Shown: positions 12,166 to 21,256 of the stretch, piece after piece
How positions within the stretch are numbered: the first letter of the stretch is position 1
Layout: the number at the start of each line of letters is the position of its first letter
Assembly: GCF_002245655.1 (NCBI RefSeq)
Contig: NZ_NOIH01000009.1
Coordinates: forward strand, 62,001 to 126,000
Reading direction: 5' to 3'
From: Thauera propionica
Lineage (GTDB): Bacteria > Pseudomonadota > Gammaproteobacteria > Burkholderiales > Rhodocyclaceae
DNA length: 64,000 nucleotides
Made by a program: the position numbers and the translations under genes
The notes under the pieces: generated by a model
What the model was told of the DNA's origin: nothing
The model's database searches: none
What the model saw: the letters and a program-made list of their open reading frames with translations, nothing else

Positions 12166-12518
12166 CGGCGTGGCTCCACCTGGCGAAAGCTCCGGTAGTG
12201 GTCGTGGGTGTAGTAGAAGACCTCGGGCGGCTTGCCGCCGGTGACGATGCGGCGCGCGCCACGGTCGCGTGAGCCGGGCGTCGGTACCGTGTATTCGCGG
12301 TAGTAGCCGCGCGGCTTCTGTGGCAGCAGGCCCTCGCGGTTCTGGAACACCGTGCCGTCCTTGCGGTAAGGGAAAGGCCCGCCCTTCTGGATCAGGGCGA
12401 TGGTTTCGATTGCCTCGGGCGGCAGACCGGCGAGCGAGTCATGTTCCGGGTCGGCCGGTGTGCAGCCGGCAAGCAGGACGACGACGAGCGTTAGGCGGAA
12501 CAGCAGGGCGCGAAACAT
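12162..12518 (-). CDS. Barnase-family guanyl-preferring ribonuclease with lipoprotein signal
   Basis: A 118-residue protein with the lipobox signal MFRALLF...LLAGC, so the mature enzyme should be lipidated or exported, followed by a barnase domain. Catalytic positions are visible: the general-base glutamate in YREYTV, the arginines in RGARRIVTG, and the general-acid histidine in DHYRSF. The stretch FQNREGLLPQKPRGYY is typical of the family. The ATG at 12518 was preferred to an upstream TTG because it gives the standard lipoprotein signal. It is encoded first in a two-gene unit with barstar, which would protect the cytoplasm from enzyme not yet exported. Its role may be RNA scavenging or attack on competitors. 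Confidence 0.9.
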   Translation of the reverse strand: MFRALLFRLTLVVVLLAGCTPADPEHDSLAGLPPEAIETIALIQKGGPFPYRKDGTVFQNREGLLPQKPRGYYREYTVPTPGSRDRGARRIVTGGKPPEVFYYTHDHYRSFRQVEPRR

Positions 12519-12536
12519 AGCGGCGATCAAGCGCGT

Positions 12537-14201
12537 TCAGAAGGTCCGTACGGGGCGGGCCATGACCTTTTCCGGGCGGATGCCGTAGCGCTTGATGAGC
12601 GCGTGCATGAATTCGGTGATCGCGGCCAGCCGCGGATTGGCGGGAGACAGGCGTTGGGCGCGCTGGATCAGGCCGTGCGCCTGGGAGGCAAAGGCGTCGT
12701 TCCAGCCCCGGTTCTCGATGTGGCGCAGCAGGGCGAGGGCAGCGTTGAACAGCACGTGAGGATTGCCCGGGAGCTTGCGTGCCGCGCTCATCATCTCGGC
12801 CACGGCGCCGTCGAAGTCGCCCGCGCGGGCTTTCTCGGCGCCGGTGGTGACGAGCGACTTGACCTCGGTCTGGATGCGCGCCTCGATCTGTTCGGACAGG
12901 TGCCCGAGTCCGCGCTGGTCGAGCACCGCGCGCGTGGTCTCGATGGTGCGTTCGTCAGCCGAACTGCGCAGCAAGTCGGTGACGAGCTCGCTCGCCTGCT
13001 CCTGCATGTCCTGGTCGAAGCAGGCCTTGATCAGGTCCTGGCGCAGTCCGACCGAGAGCTCGCGCACGGTACCGCCGGCCTGCGCCGCAGCCTTCAGCGC
13101 GGCCTGTGCGCGGGCGCGATCATTATTGTGGGCGTGCACCAGGGCCGAGCAGACAGCCTTGCAGACTTCGCCCTTGGGCTGTCGTCCCATGCTGCGGTCG
13201 AGGTCGGCGATGGTGCCCTGGGCGTCCTGCACCTTGTCCTGCGCAAGCTGCGCCTGCACGAGGCGGACGTGGTCTTCAGGGTCGCGGAACTCGGAGTACT
13301 TTCCTTTGCGGACGACCTCGGCAAGTGCCTCTTCCGCGCCGGCAGGGTTGCCAATGGCGAGCGAAAGCGTACCGAGGTGCCTCAGGCGCGCCACACGGTG
13401 CGGCGATTTCTCCGCTGCGGCGTCGAGGGTGGCGCAGGCTTCGTCCGGTCGCCCGGTTTCCTCGCGCAGCTGGGCAAGCAATTCATAGGCGGCGATGAAG
13501 CGCTCATGGCGCGCAACCAGGCCCACCAGGATGTCCTCGGCGTCGACGTAACGCTTCTTGAGCACCAGCAGGCGTGCAAGCTCGAGTTCGGCCCAAGGGA
13601 TGCTGCGCGACCCGAGGATCTCACGATAGAGCGACTCCGCCTCGTCGAGCTGGCCGATGCTCGCATGCAGCTGCGCCTGCAGTCGCAGCAGGTCGGTCAG
13701 GTGTTGCGGGTTCTCGTCACGCGCAATGCGGCAATACTCGATGGCGCCTACCGGGTCGCCAAGCCGCATCAGTTGCCATGCCGGCAGGAAGATGTCGCGC
13801 TTCTGGAAGGCGCGCAGCAGTCGCACGCGCAGCGTCTCGGCGTTGAGCGGCTTGAGGATGTAGTCGTTGGGCGAGAGCTCGCAGGCGCTGGTGACGCGTT
13901 CGTAGTTGCGTTCGGCTGTGATCATCACGAACACGGTATCGAGCGGGATGATGCCGTGCGCGTGCAGGTCCTCGAGCAGGTGCTGGCCGTCCTGCCCTTC
14001 GCCGAGGTTGTATTCGCACAGGATCAGGTCGTAGCGATGCTCGCGCAGTCGCTTCATCGCGGCAGTGGCGGAAACAGCGTACTGGGCGTTCTCGATGCCG
14101 ATCGAGGCCAGCATCGTGCGCAGTTGCGCACGCATGTTGGACTGGCTTTCGACGACGAGGACTTCAAGCTCGTTCGGCAGGAGCATCTGTGATGGCGCCA
14201 T
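12537..14201 (-). CDS. Receiver-domain/TPR protein with non-canonical receiver
   Basis: A roughly 554-residue soluble protein. Residues about 10-130 are a CheY-like receiver; about 135-480 are repeated helical hairpins of the TPR type (for example GQLDEAESLYREIL, GRPDEACATLDAA, GNPAGAEEALAEVV). There is no DNA-binding or enzymatic output domain, so it should act through protein contacts. The receiver keeps the signalling Thr (MITAE) and Lys (ILKPL), but the phosphoacceptor position is glutamate (LILCEYNLG, about residue 63) and the acidic pair DD is Glu-Ser (VVES). It may be locked in an active-like state. The start was set at ATG 14201. No sensor kinase adjoins it. Confidence 0.85.
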   Translation of the reverse strand: MAPSQMLLPNELEVLVVESQSNMRAQLRTMLASIGIENAQYAVSATAAMKRLREHRYDLILCEYNLGEGQDGQHLLEDLHAHGIIPLDTVFVMITAERNYERVTSACELSPNDYILKPLNAETLRVRLLRAFQKRDIFLPAWQLMRLGDPVGAIEYCRIARDENPQHLTDLLRLQAQLHASIGQLDEAESLYREILGSRSIPWAELELARLLVLKKRYVDAEDILVGLVARHERFIAAYELLAQLREETGRPDEACATLDAAAEKSPHRVARLRHLGTLSLAIGNPAGAEEALAEVVRKGKYSEFRDPEDHVRLVQAQLAQDKVQDAQGTIADLDRSMGRQPKGEVCKAVCSALVHAHNNDRARAQAALKAAAQAGGTVRELSVGLRQDLIKACFDQDMQEQASELVTDLLRSSADERTIETTRAVLDQRGLGHLSEQIEARIQTEVKSLVTTGAEKARAGDFDGAVAEMMSAARKLPGNPHVLFNAALALLRHIENRGWNDAFASQAHGLIQRAQRLSPANPRLAAITEFMHALIKRYGIRPEKVMARPVRTF

Positions 14202-14294
14202 ATGCACGCAGGGGCGTGCCTCAGGAGAAGATTACGGCATCCCGATCGAAATCTGAAAGGGGAGCGCCCGGCTCGCTTCGAACCCCAAACGATT

Positions 14295-14347
14295 CGGGCT
14301 TCACGGCACCCGCACATCCAAACGGATGCGGGGCGCGGTGAAGCCCG
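14295..14347 (-). terminator. Long stem-loop downstream of aspS
   Basis: A 10-bp outer stem (CGGGCTTCAC with its complement) encloses a second helix CCGCA-CATCC / GGATGCGG. It begins 22 bp past the aspS stop. There is no T-tract, so termination efficiency is uncertain. Confidence 0.55.
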
Positions 14348-14368
14348 TTCGCGAGCGGTGGTTTAGGC

Positions 14369-16168
14369 TCAGGCCTTGCCGACTTCGACCTGGGTCTCGA
14401 CCTTCTGGCGCAGGCGGATGTGCAGTTCGCGCAGCTGCTTCTCGTCCACTTCACCCGGGGCGTTGGTCAGCAGGCACTGGGCGCGTTGGGTCTTGGGGAA
14501 GGCGATGACGTCGCGGATCGACTCGGCGCCAGTCATCATGGTGACGATGCGGTCGAGGCCGAAGGCCAGGCCGCCGTGCGGCGGGGCACCGTACTTCAGT
14601 GCGTCGAGCAGGAAGCCAAACTTCAGTTGCTGCTCCTCGGGGCCGATGTTGAGCGCATCGAACACCTTGGCCTGCACGTCGGCGCGGTGGATACGCACCG
14701 AGCCGCCGCCGATCTCCCAGCCGTTCAGCGCCAGGTCGTAGGCCTTGGCGAGACACTCGCCCGGGTTGGTGGCGAGCAGGTCCAGATGCTCGTCCTTCGG
14801 GCTGGTGAACGGGTGGTGGCAGGCGACCCAGCGCTTGTCGTCCTCGTCGTACTCGAACATCGGGAAGTCGACCACCCACAGCGGGCACCAGGCCTCGCCC
14901 GTGACGTAGCCCTTTTCATGGCCGAGCTTGATACGCAGCGCGCCCATGGCGTCATTGACCACCTTGGTCTTGTCGGCGCCGAAGAAGATCAGGTCGCCTG
15001 ACTGGGCACCGGTGCGTTCGAGGATGGTGCGCAGCGCGGTTTCGTGCAGGTTCTTGACGATCGGCGACTGCAGGCCCTGCTCGTTGGGCTGGGTGACATC
15101 GTTGACCTTGATGTAGGCCAGGCCCTTGGCGCCGTAGATGCCGACGAACTTGGTGTACTCGTCGATCTCGCCGCGGGTCAGGCTGTTGCCGCCCGGCACG
15201 CGCATCGCGGCGACGCGACCGCCCGAGGTGGCGGGGCCGCTGAACACCTTGAAGGCGACGTCCTGCACTGCGTCGGTGACGTCGGTGAGTTCCAGCGTGA
15301 CGCGCAGGTCGGGCTTGTCCGAGCCGTAACGGCGCATCGCTTCGGCATAGGTCATGCGCGGGAAGGGGGCGGGCAGCTCCGCCGCCATCGCTTCCTTGAA
15401 CACGAAGCGGATCATCTCTTCGACCAGCGCGGTGATCTCGGTCTCGTTCATGAACGAGGTCTCGAGGTCGACCTGGGTGAACTCGGGCTGGCGGTCGGCG
15501 CGCAGGTCCTCGTCACGGAAGCACTTGACGATCTGGTAGTAGCGGTCGTAGCCGGCCACCATCAGCAGCTGCTTGAAGAGCTGCGGCGACTGCGGCAACG
15601 CGAAGAACTGGCCCGGGTGCACGCGTGAGGGTACGAGGTAGTCGCGCGCGCCCTCGGGCGTGCTCTTGGTCAGCATCGGCGTCTCGACGTCGATGAAGCC
15701 GGCCGCGTCGAGGAAACGGCGGAAGGCCATCGTCGTCTTGTAGCGCAGCATCAGGTTCTTTTGCATCTGCGGGCGGCGCAGGTCGATGACGCGGTTGGTC
15801 AGGCGCACCGTTTCGGACAGGTTCTCGTCATCCACCTGGAACGGGGGCGTGGCCGCCGCGTTCAGCACCTCGATCTCGTGGCACAGAATCTCGATCTCGC
15901 CCGAAGTCAGGTTGGCGTTCTCGGTACCGGCCGGGCGGCGGCGGACCTTGCCGCTCATCTTCAGCACGAACTCGCTGCGCACCGACTCCGCGATCTTGAA
16001 CATCTCTGGGCGGTCGGGGTCGCACACGACCTGCACCAGGCCTTCACGGTCGCGCAGGTCGATGAAGATCACGCCACCGTGGTCGCGGCGACGATGCACC
16101 CAGCCACAAATGGTGACGATCTGGTCGAGGTCGGCGGCGGTGACTTGTCCGCAATAGTGAGTTCGCAT
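14369..16168 (-). CDS. aspS: Aspartyl-tRNA synthetase
   Basis: AspRS charges tRNA-Asp (and, in bacteria lacking AsnRS, possibly tRNA-Asn). The 599-residue class II enzyme has the N-terminal OB-fold anticodon domain ([22 protein letters not shown]), motif 2 ([23 protein letters not shown], split by FRDE), the bacterial-type insertion domain around 290-420, and motif 3 [15 protein letters not shown] near the C-terminus. ATG 16168 gives the normal N-terminus MRTHYCG; an in-frame extension to 16213 has no homology. It is the last gene of an FmdB-DUF502-aspS row. Whether it is discriminating cannot be decided from the sequence alone. Confidence 0.97.
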   Translation of the reverse strand: MRTHYCGQVTAADLDQIVTICGWVHRRRDHGGVIFIDLRDREGLVQVVCDPDRPEMFKIAESVRSEFVLKMSGKVRRRPAGTENANLTSGEIEILCHEIEVLNAAATPPFQVDDENLSETVRLTNRVIDLRRPQMQKNLMLRYKTTMAFRRFLDAAGFIDVETPMLTKSTPEGARDYLVPSRVHPGQFFALPQSPQLFKQLLMVAGYDRYYQIVKCFRDEDLRADRQPEFTQVDLETSFMNETEITALVEEMIRFVFKEAMAAELPAPFPRMTYAEAMRRYGSDKPDLRVTLELTDVTDAVQDVAFKVFSGPATSGGRVAAMRVPGGNSLTRGEIDEYTKFVGIYGAKGLAYIKVNDVTQPNEQGLQSPIVKNLHETALRTILERTGAQSGDLIFFGADKTKVVNDAMGALRIKLGHEKGYVTGEAWCPLWVVDFPMFEYDEDDKRWVACHHPFTSPKDEHLDLLATNPGECLAKAYDLALNGWEIGGGSVRIHRADVQAKVFDALNIGPEEQQLKFGFLLDALKYGAPPHGGLAFGLDRIVTMMTGAESIRDVIAFPKTQRAQCLLTNAPGEVDEKQLRELHIRLRQKVETQVEVGKA

Positions 16169-16236
16169 GGCAGGGTTCCGGCAGGTCTGGTGGGCGACGA
16201 CGATACGCCGCACTTCGGTCTTGAAAGGGATGCTGC

Positions 16237-16860
16237 TTATTCGTTGAGCAGCGCCGGGCGTTCGGCGCGGCGGCTGGGTGGTGCGACGACGCCCATCGAA
16301 ATGATGTATTTCAACGCTTCATCGACGCTCATGTCGAGTTCGATCACGTCTTCCCGCGGCATCATCAGGAAAAAGCCCGAGGTCGGGTTGGGCGTGGTGG
16401 GAACATAGACGCTGACGTAGTCGCCAATGAGGTGGTGGGCCGCCTCCCCGCCAGGCTTGCCGGTGAGGAAGGCGATGGTCCATGCACCCTGGCGCGGGTA
16501 CTGGACGAGCAGCGCCTTGCGGAAGGCCTGGCCGCTGCTCGAAAACAACGTGTCCGATACCTGCTTGACGCTGTAATAGATCGACTTCACGACCGGGATG
16601 CGGGCGAGGACGGCCTCCCAGATGGCAACGATCTTCTGGCCGAGCACGTTCGCGGCCACGAGGCCGGTCGCAAGCACGATCAGCAGCGTCATCAGCACGC
16701 CGATGCCCGGAATGTTGAATCCAAGAACAGCCTGAGGCTGCGCCCCGTTGGGCAGCCAGAGGAGGATCTGGTCGAGCGTGTTGACGATCCACGCGAGCAC
16801 CATGAAGGTGATCGCCAGCGGGATCCAGATCAGCAAGCCGGTGATGAAGTATTTCTTCAC
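16237..16860 (-). CDS. DUF502 family inner-membrane protein
   Basis: A 207-residue integral membrane protein of the DUF502 family, with two or three hydrophobic segments: [22 protein letters not shown] at the N-terminus and [22 protein letters not shown] at about 60. Conserved family stretches include [13 protein letters not shown] and a proline-threonine turn [11 protein letters not shown]. The N-terminus was set at GTG 16860, which aligns with the family's usual MKKYFITG start; a second GTG 24 bp upstream is possible. Function is unknown. It sits 68 bp upstream of aspS and 57 bp after the FmdB-like gene, a common order in betaproteobacteria. Confidence 0.88.
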   Translation of the reverse strand: MKKYFITGLLIWIPLAITFMVLAWIVNTLDQILLWLPNGAQPQAVLGFNIPGIGVLMTLLIVLATGLVAANVLGQKIVAIWEAVLARIPVVKSIYYSVKQVSDTLFSSSGQAFRKALLVQYPRQGAWTIAFLTGKPGGEAAHHLIGDYVSVYVPTTPNPTSGFFLMMPREDVIELDMSVDEALKYIISMGVVAPPSRRAERPALLNE

Positions 16861-16917
16861 GGAGTCTTCTTGCAAGGCCTGCACAGGGCAGGCCGGTCAA
16901 TTGTGTGTGCTGCGGAC

Positions 16918-17175
16918 TCAGTGGCAGGCACAGCCGCCGCCAGCGCAAGCAGGGGCGGACGACGGGCTGCTGTCGGTCGAGGACGCGGTGCTGCCGCCCT
17001 TGAAGTCGGTGGCGTACCAACCGGTGCCCTTCAGCTGGAAGCCGGCGGCCGACAGCAGCTTGGCGTAACCGGTGGCGCCGCAGGACGGGCAGGTGGACAG
17101 CGGTTCATCGCTCATTTTCTGCAGGTGTTCCTTCTGGAACCCGCAGCTCGGGCAACGGTATTCGTAGATGGGCAT
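16918..17175 (-). CDS. FmdB-type zinc-ribbon protein
   Basis: An 85-residue protein with an N-terminal zinc ribbon (MPIYEYRCPSCG, then CPSCG, residues 8-36), typical of the FmdB putative regulatory family. A serine-rich stretch and a cysteine/histidine-rich tail (CAGGGCACH) follow, which could bind another metal. GGGAG lies seven bases before the ATG. Function is not established. It is upstream of DUF502 and aspS on the same strand. Confidence 0.9.
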   Translation of the reverse strand: MPIYEYRCPSCGFQKEHLQKMSDEPLSTCPSCGATGYAKLLSAAGFQLKGTGWYATDFKGGSTASSTDSSPSSAPACAGGGCACH

Positions 17176-17321
17176 GGCAAGCTCCCGAAAACAAGTGCGC
17201 AAGTCTAACGCAATGCAGCATAAGGAAAAAGGCGCGCACCGGAACGGCGCGCAGGCTGCATAGATATGGGTGAGACTTGCCGAGTTCAAGCCGAGAGCGC
17301 CTGGCTTGAAAAACTGGCCTG

Positions 17322-18173
17322 TCAGAGCAGACCGAGGTAGCGGGAAGTCAGGTCTTCGCCCCAGAACAGGGCGATGATGCCGGCAGCGGCCAGATACGGA
17401 CCAAAAGGGATGGGCACGTTGCGGCCGTGGCGTGCCAGCACGATGAGGGCGATGCCGACCACTGCGCCGACGAGCGACGACAGCAGGATCGTCAGCGGCA
17501 GCAGCTGCCAGCCCAGCCAGGCGCCAATGGCCCCAAGCAGCTTGAAGTCGCCATAGCCCATGCCTTCCTTGCCGGTGACGAGCTTGAACAGCCAATACAC
17601 CGACCACAGCGCAAGGTACCCCGCCATGGCGCCGATCACTGCACTGTGCAAGTCGGTAAAGGTGCCGATCAGGTTGAACAGCAGGCCAAGCCAGAGCAGG
17701 GGAAGCGTCAGGTCGTCGGGCAGCAACTGCGTATCGACGTCGATGAAGGCGAGCGTAACCATGGTCCAGATGAAGAGCAGTGCGCCGGCGGCCGCAACCC
17801 CGAAACCGAAGTGCCAGGCGGCGTAGCCCGAAAGCAGGGCAGTGAAGGCCTCGACGATCGGGTAGCGCATGCTGATCCCGGCGCCGCAGTGACCGCAGCG
17901 CCCCCGCAGCACGAGGTAGCTTAGGACCGGGATGTTCTCGAGCGCACCGATGAGGTGGCCGCAGTGCGGGCAGCGCGAGCGCGGCGTCGCGAGATTGAAG
18001 CGCTCGGCCGGCTCGACCGGCTCACCCCTCAGCTCGGCAGCTTGCGCGTGCCAGTCGCGCTCCATCATCCTTGGCAGGCGATGGATCACGACGTTCAGGA
18101 AGCTGCCGACGAACAAGCCCAGCAGGGCGCCCACGCCGGTGAAGGCGATCGGGTCGTGCAAGAGCGCCAGCAT
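17322..18173 (-). CDS. pilD: Prepilin peptidase / N-methyltransferase PilD
   Basis: PilD cleaves the leader of type IV prepilins and type II pseudopilins and methylates the new N-terminus. The 283-residue polytopic protein has the N-terminal stretch GSFLNVVIHRLP, a cytoplasmic zinc site made of two CxxC pairs (CPHC and CGHC, about 72-97), and the two aspartates of the aspartyl protease: FIDVDTQLLPD and the GxGD motif GYGDFKLLG. It is three bases downstream of pilC. The coaE/zapD/yacG genes that often follow pilD in this group are absent here; FmdB follows instead. Confidence 0.96.
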   Translation of the reverse strand: MLALLHDPIAFTGVGALLGLFVGSFLNVVIHRLPRMMERDWHAQAAELRGEPVEPAERFNLATPRSRCPHCGHLIGALENIPVLSYLVLRGRCGHCGAGISMRYPIVEAFTALLSGYAAWHFGFGVAAAGALLFIWTMVTLAFIDVDTQLLPDDLTLPLLWLGLLFNLIGTFTDLHSAVIGAMAGYLALWSVYWLFKLVTGKEGMGYGDFKLLGAIGAWLGWQLLPLTILLSSLVGAVVGIALIVLARHGRNVPIPFGPYLAAAGIIALFWGEDLTSRYLGLL

Positions 18174-18176
18174 GAA

Positions 18177-19406
18177 TCAGACGATCGAGCCGAGCTTGAA
18201 GATCGGAAGGTACATGGCGATCACCAGGCCGCCGATGACGGTGCCAAGGAACACCATGATGATCGGCTCGAGCAGTTGCGACAGCCCGGATACGGCTTCG
18301 TCGACTTCCTGCTCGAAGAAGTCCGCAACCTTGCCCAGCATGGCGTCCAGCTGGCCCGACTCCTCGCCAATCGACACCATCTGCACGACCATGGTCGGGA
18401 ATACGTTGGCGTTCTGCATGGCGACGGTCAGGCTCGTGCCGGTACTCACGTCGCTCTGGATCTGGCGCGTGGCTGTCAGGTAGATGTGGTTGCCCGACGC
18501 GCCACCGACCGAATCCAGCGCCTCGACCAGCGGAACGCCTGCAGCGAACATGGTCGACAGCGTGCGGGTCCAGCGTGCCACCGTCGCCTTGCGGATGATG
18601 TCGCCAATGACGGGCAGTTTGAGGACGAGCCGATCGATCGCGATCTGCATCGCCACCGAGCGTTTGTAGATCCAGCTGATGGCCATGATCGCGACGATCG
18701 GGATGCCGAGCACGATGTACCAGAACTCGACGAAGAAGTCGGAGATCCCGATGACGATCATCGTCGGTGCGGGAAGCTCCGCGCCGAAGCCCGAGAAGAC
18801 GCTCTTGAACTCGGGAATCACGAACAGCATCATCACCGAGATAACCAGCGCGGCGACCACGATGACCGCGATCGGATAGAACAGCGCTGACTTGATCTTG
18901 CCCTTGATGGCAAGAATCTTTTCCTTGTAGGTGGCAATCCGGTCGAGCAGGCTGTCCAGAATGCCCGCCTGTTCGCCGGCAGCGACGAGGTTGGTGAACA
19001 GGCGGTCGAAATGCACAGGATGCTTGCCGAAGGCCTGCGACAGGCTCGAGCCGGTCTCGACGTCGTTCCGGACCTCGTTCAGCAGGCGTGCCAAGGCGGG
19101 GTTGCCCGATCCCTTGATGCCGATGTCGAAGGCCTGCAGCAGCGGTACGCCCGATTTCATCATCGTCGCCAGCTGACGGGTAAACAGCGCGATGTCCTTC
19201 TCGCTGATCTTCCCGCCGCGCGAAAGCTTTTGTTTCTTGACCTTGGTGACCAGGATGCCCTGGCGGCGCAGCATGGCCTTGACGACGGCGTCACCGGAAG
19301 CCCTGACTTCGCCGCGAACGATCTTGCCGGACTTGTCCTTGCCTTCCCAGTTGTACAGATCTTCCTGGGGGCCTGCGGGGCGAATTGCGCGGCTAGCCGT
19401 TGCCAT
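18177..19406 (-). CDS. pilC: Type IV pilus inner-membrane platform protein PilC
   Basis: PilC is the polytopic platform on which pilin subunits are assembled, working with the ATPases PilB and PilT. The 409-residue protein has two copies of the type II secretion F domain (about 75-195 and 280-400), with KGSGNPALARLL and GGASGNHIYLTA at equivalent places, and three hydrophobic helices. The GE motif GEQAGILDSLL is repeated as GEESGQLDAML, as usual for GspF/PilC. It lies between pilB (20 bp) and pilD (3 bp). Confidence 0.96.
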   Translation of the reverse strand: MATASRAIRPAGPQEDLYNWEGKDKSGKIVRGEVRASGDAVVKAMLRRQGILVTKVKKQKLSRGGKISEKDIALFTRQLATMMKSGVPLLQAFDIGIKGSGNPALARLLNEVRNDVETGSSLSQAFGKHPVHFDRLFTNLVAAGEQAGILDSLLDRIATYKEKILAIKGKIKSALFYPIAVIVVAALVISVMMLFVIPEFKSVFSGFGAELPAPTMIVIGISDFFVEFWYIVLGIPIVAIMAISWIYKRSVAMQIAIDRLVLKLPVIGDIIRKATVARWTRTLSTMFAAGVPLVEALDSVGGASGNHIYLTATRQIQSDVSTGTSLTVAMQNANVFPTMVVQMVSIGEESGQLDAMLGKVADFFEQEVDEAVSGLSQLLEPIIMVFLGTVIGGLVIAMYLPIFKLGSIV

Positions 19407-19426
19407 GTGATCGAGCTTCCTTTGCC

Positions 19427-21139
19427 TTATTCGTTGGTTGTCGCCAGCACTTCCTCGAGCGAGGTCATGCCTTGTTTGACCTTAAGCAGGCCGGACTTGC
19501 GCAAATCGCGCACGCCTTCGCTTTCTGCCTGGGCGGCAATGTCCATCGAATTGCCGCCAGTCATTATGATATGCGCAATTTCTTCCGAGATCGGCATCAC
19601 CTGATAAATACCCACGCGCCCCTTGTATCCGCTGCCTTTGCAGCGGTCGCATCCGCCGGGACCGTAAGGCTGCCAGCTACCATCGAGCTCGTCGGGGCTG
19701 AAGCCCGCTTCGAGCAAGGCTTCGAGAGGTATGTCAACCGGTTTCTTGCATGAGCATAACCGCCGAGCCAGTCGCTGCGCCGTGATCAGGATCACTGATG
19801 ACGCTATGTTGAACGGCGCGACGCCCATGTTCTTGAGGCGTTCGAGCGTCGTAGGCGCGTCGTTGGTGTGCAGAGTTGATAGCACCAGGTGGCCCGTCTG
19901 CGCCGCTTTGACCGAGATCTCCGCCGTGTCGAGGTCGCGGATTTCACCGACCATGATCACGTCCGGATCCTGACGCAGGAAGGAACGGAGGGCGGCCGAG
20001 AAGGTGAGGCCGGCCTTTTCGTTGACGTTGACCTGGTTGATGCCGGGCAGGTTGATTTCGGCCGGGTCTTCGGCAGTCGAGATGTTGACGCCGGCCTTGT
20101 TCAGCAAATTCAGACAGGTGTAGAGCGACACCGTCTTCCCCGAGCCGGTCGGCCCGGTAACGAGGATCATGCCGTAAGGCCGCTCGATTGCTTCCATCAG
20201 CGCCTTTTTCTGGTCCGGCTCATAACCGAGCGCATCAATGCCGAGCATTGCCGAGCTCGGATCGAGAATGCGCATCACGATTTTCTCGCCGTGCAGCGTC
20301 GGCAGGGTCGACACGCGGAAGTCGATCGCCTTGTTCTTCGACAGCACGAGCTTCATCCGCCCGTCCTGGGGAATGCGCTTTTCCGAGATATCGAGTCGCG
20401 AGATGACCTTGATCCGAGCAGCGATCTTTTCCTTTAGCACCAGCGGCGGCTGCGCGATCTCGCGCAGGACGCCGTCGGTACGCACCCGGATGCGGTAGTA
20501 CTTCTCGTAGGGCTCGAAATGGATGTCGGATGCGCCTTCGTTGATGGCGTCGATCAGCACCTTCTGGATGAACTTGACGACCGGCGCGTCATCGACGTCA
20601 CTGGTATCCTCTTCCTTGCTCTCCGAAGGCGCATCGTCCTTCAGGAGATCCATGTCGAACTCGTCGCCTGTCAGTTCCTTCAGCGTCTGCTCGGTCGACT
20701 CGTTCTGCGCATCGGCAATGCGCTTGAGCTTGTCGGCCTCGGCGATCACGAGGTCGAGCTGCATGCCGGTCTGGAAGCGGATCTCGTCCAGCGCGCGCAT
20801 GTTGGAAGGATCTGCGATGACCAGCGTGACGCGGTTCTGCCGCTTGGCGAGTGCGAGCACCTGGTGCTTCTGCATCAGCTTGCGGTCGACCGCATCGCTG
20901 GCAAACATCGACTTGTCGAAGGCGGCGATGTCGAGCAGGGGATAGCCGAAGGTGTCGGCCGCGAAGCGGGCAATGGCGGCGGTCGACATCAGGCCGCGCG
21001 TCGCGACCTCCAGGATGAATGCGTTGGTGCCGTCGCTGGCCTGTGCGGTACATGCGAGCGCGTCGGCTTCGGACAGCCGTCCATGCTGAATGAGGGCCCG
21101 AGCGAAACCGCTCAGGGCAGGTTGGGGATTCGCCGCCAT
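19427..21139 (-). CDS. pilB: Type IV pilus extension ATPase PilB
   Basis: PilB powers pilus extension. The 570-residue cytoplasmic hexameric ATPase has an N-terminal MshEN/T2SSE_N domain (1-150) and the ATPase core with Walker A GPTGSGKTVSLYTCL, an Asp box, Walker B MVGEIRDLDTAE and the His box GHLVLSTLHTNDAPTT. A tetracysteine zinc site, CSCKKP then CDRCKGSGYKGR, is the mark of PilB as opposed to PilT. It starts the pilB-pilC-pilD operon. The MshEN region (for example RLSEADAL near residue 20) may bind cyclic-di-GMP, but that is inferred from family knowledge. Confidence 0.96.
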   Translation of the reverse strand: MAANPQPALSGFARALIQHGRLSEADALACTAQASDGTNAFILEVATRGLMSTAAIARFAADTFGYPLLDIAAFDKSMFASDAVDRKLMQKHQVLALAKRQNRVTLVIADPSNMRALDEIRFQTGMQLDLVIAEADKLKRIADAQNESTEQTLKELTGDEFDMDLLKDDAPSESKEEDTSDVDDAPVVKFIQKVLIDAINEGASDIHFEPYEKYYRIRVRTDGVLREIAQPPLVLKEKIAARIKVISRLDISEKRIPQDGRMKLVLSKNKAIDFRVSTLPTLHGEKIVMRILDPSSAMLGIDALGYEPDQKKALMEAIERPYGMILVTGPTGSGKTVSLYTCLNLLNKAGVNISTAEDPAEINLPGINQVNVNEKAGLTFSAALRSFLRQDPDVIMVGEIRDLDTAEISVKAAQTGHLVLSTLHTNDAPTTLERLKNMGVAPFNIASSVILITAQRLARRLCSCKKPVDIPLEALLEAGFSPDELDGSWQPYGPGGCDRCKGSGYKGRVGIYQVMPISEEIAHIIMTGGNSMDIAAQAESEGVRDLRKSGLLKVKQGMTSLEEVLATTNE

Positions 21140-21256
21140 GCCTTGCCTTGGACTGAAGTGCGGCGATGTTGCACGCCGCGTAAAACCTTGTAAAGACCCT
21201 GCCGGCCGACGGCGCTGTTTATGACACCGGCGGTGTGGACTATTACCTCTTCGGCA

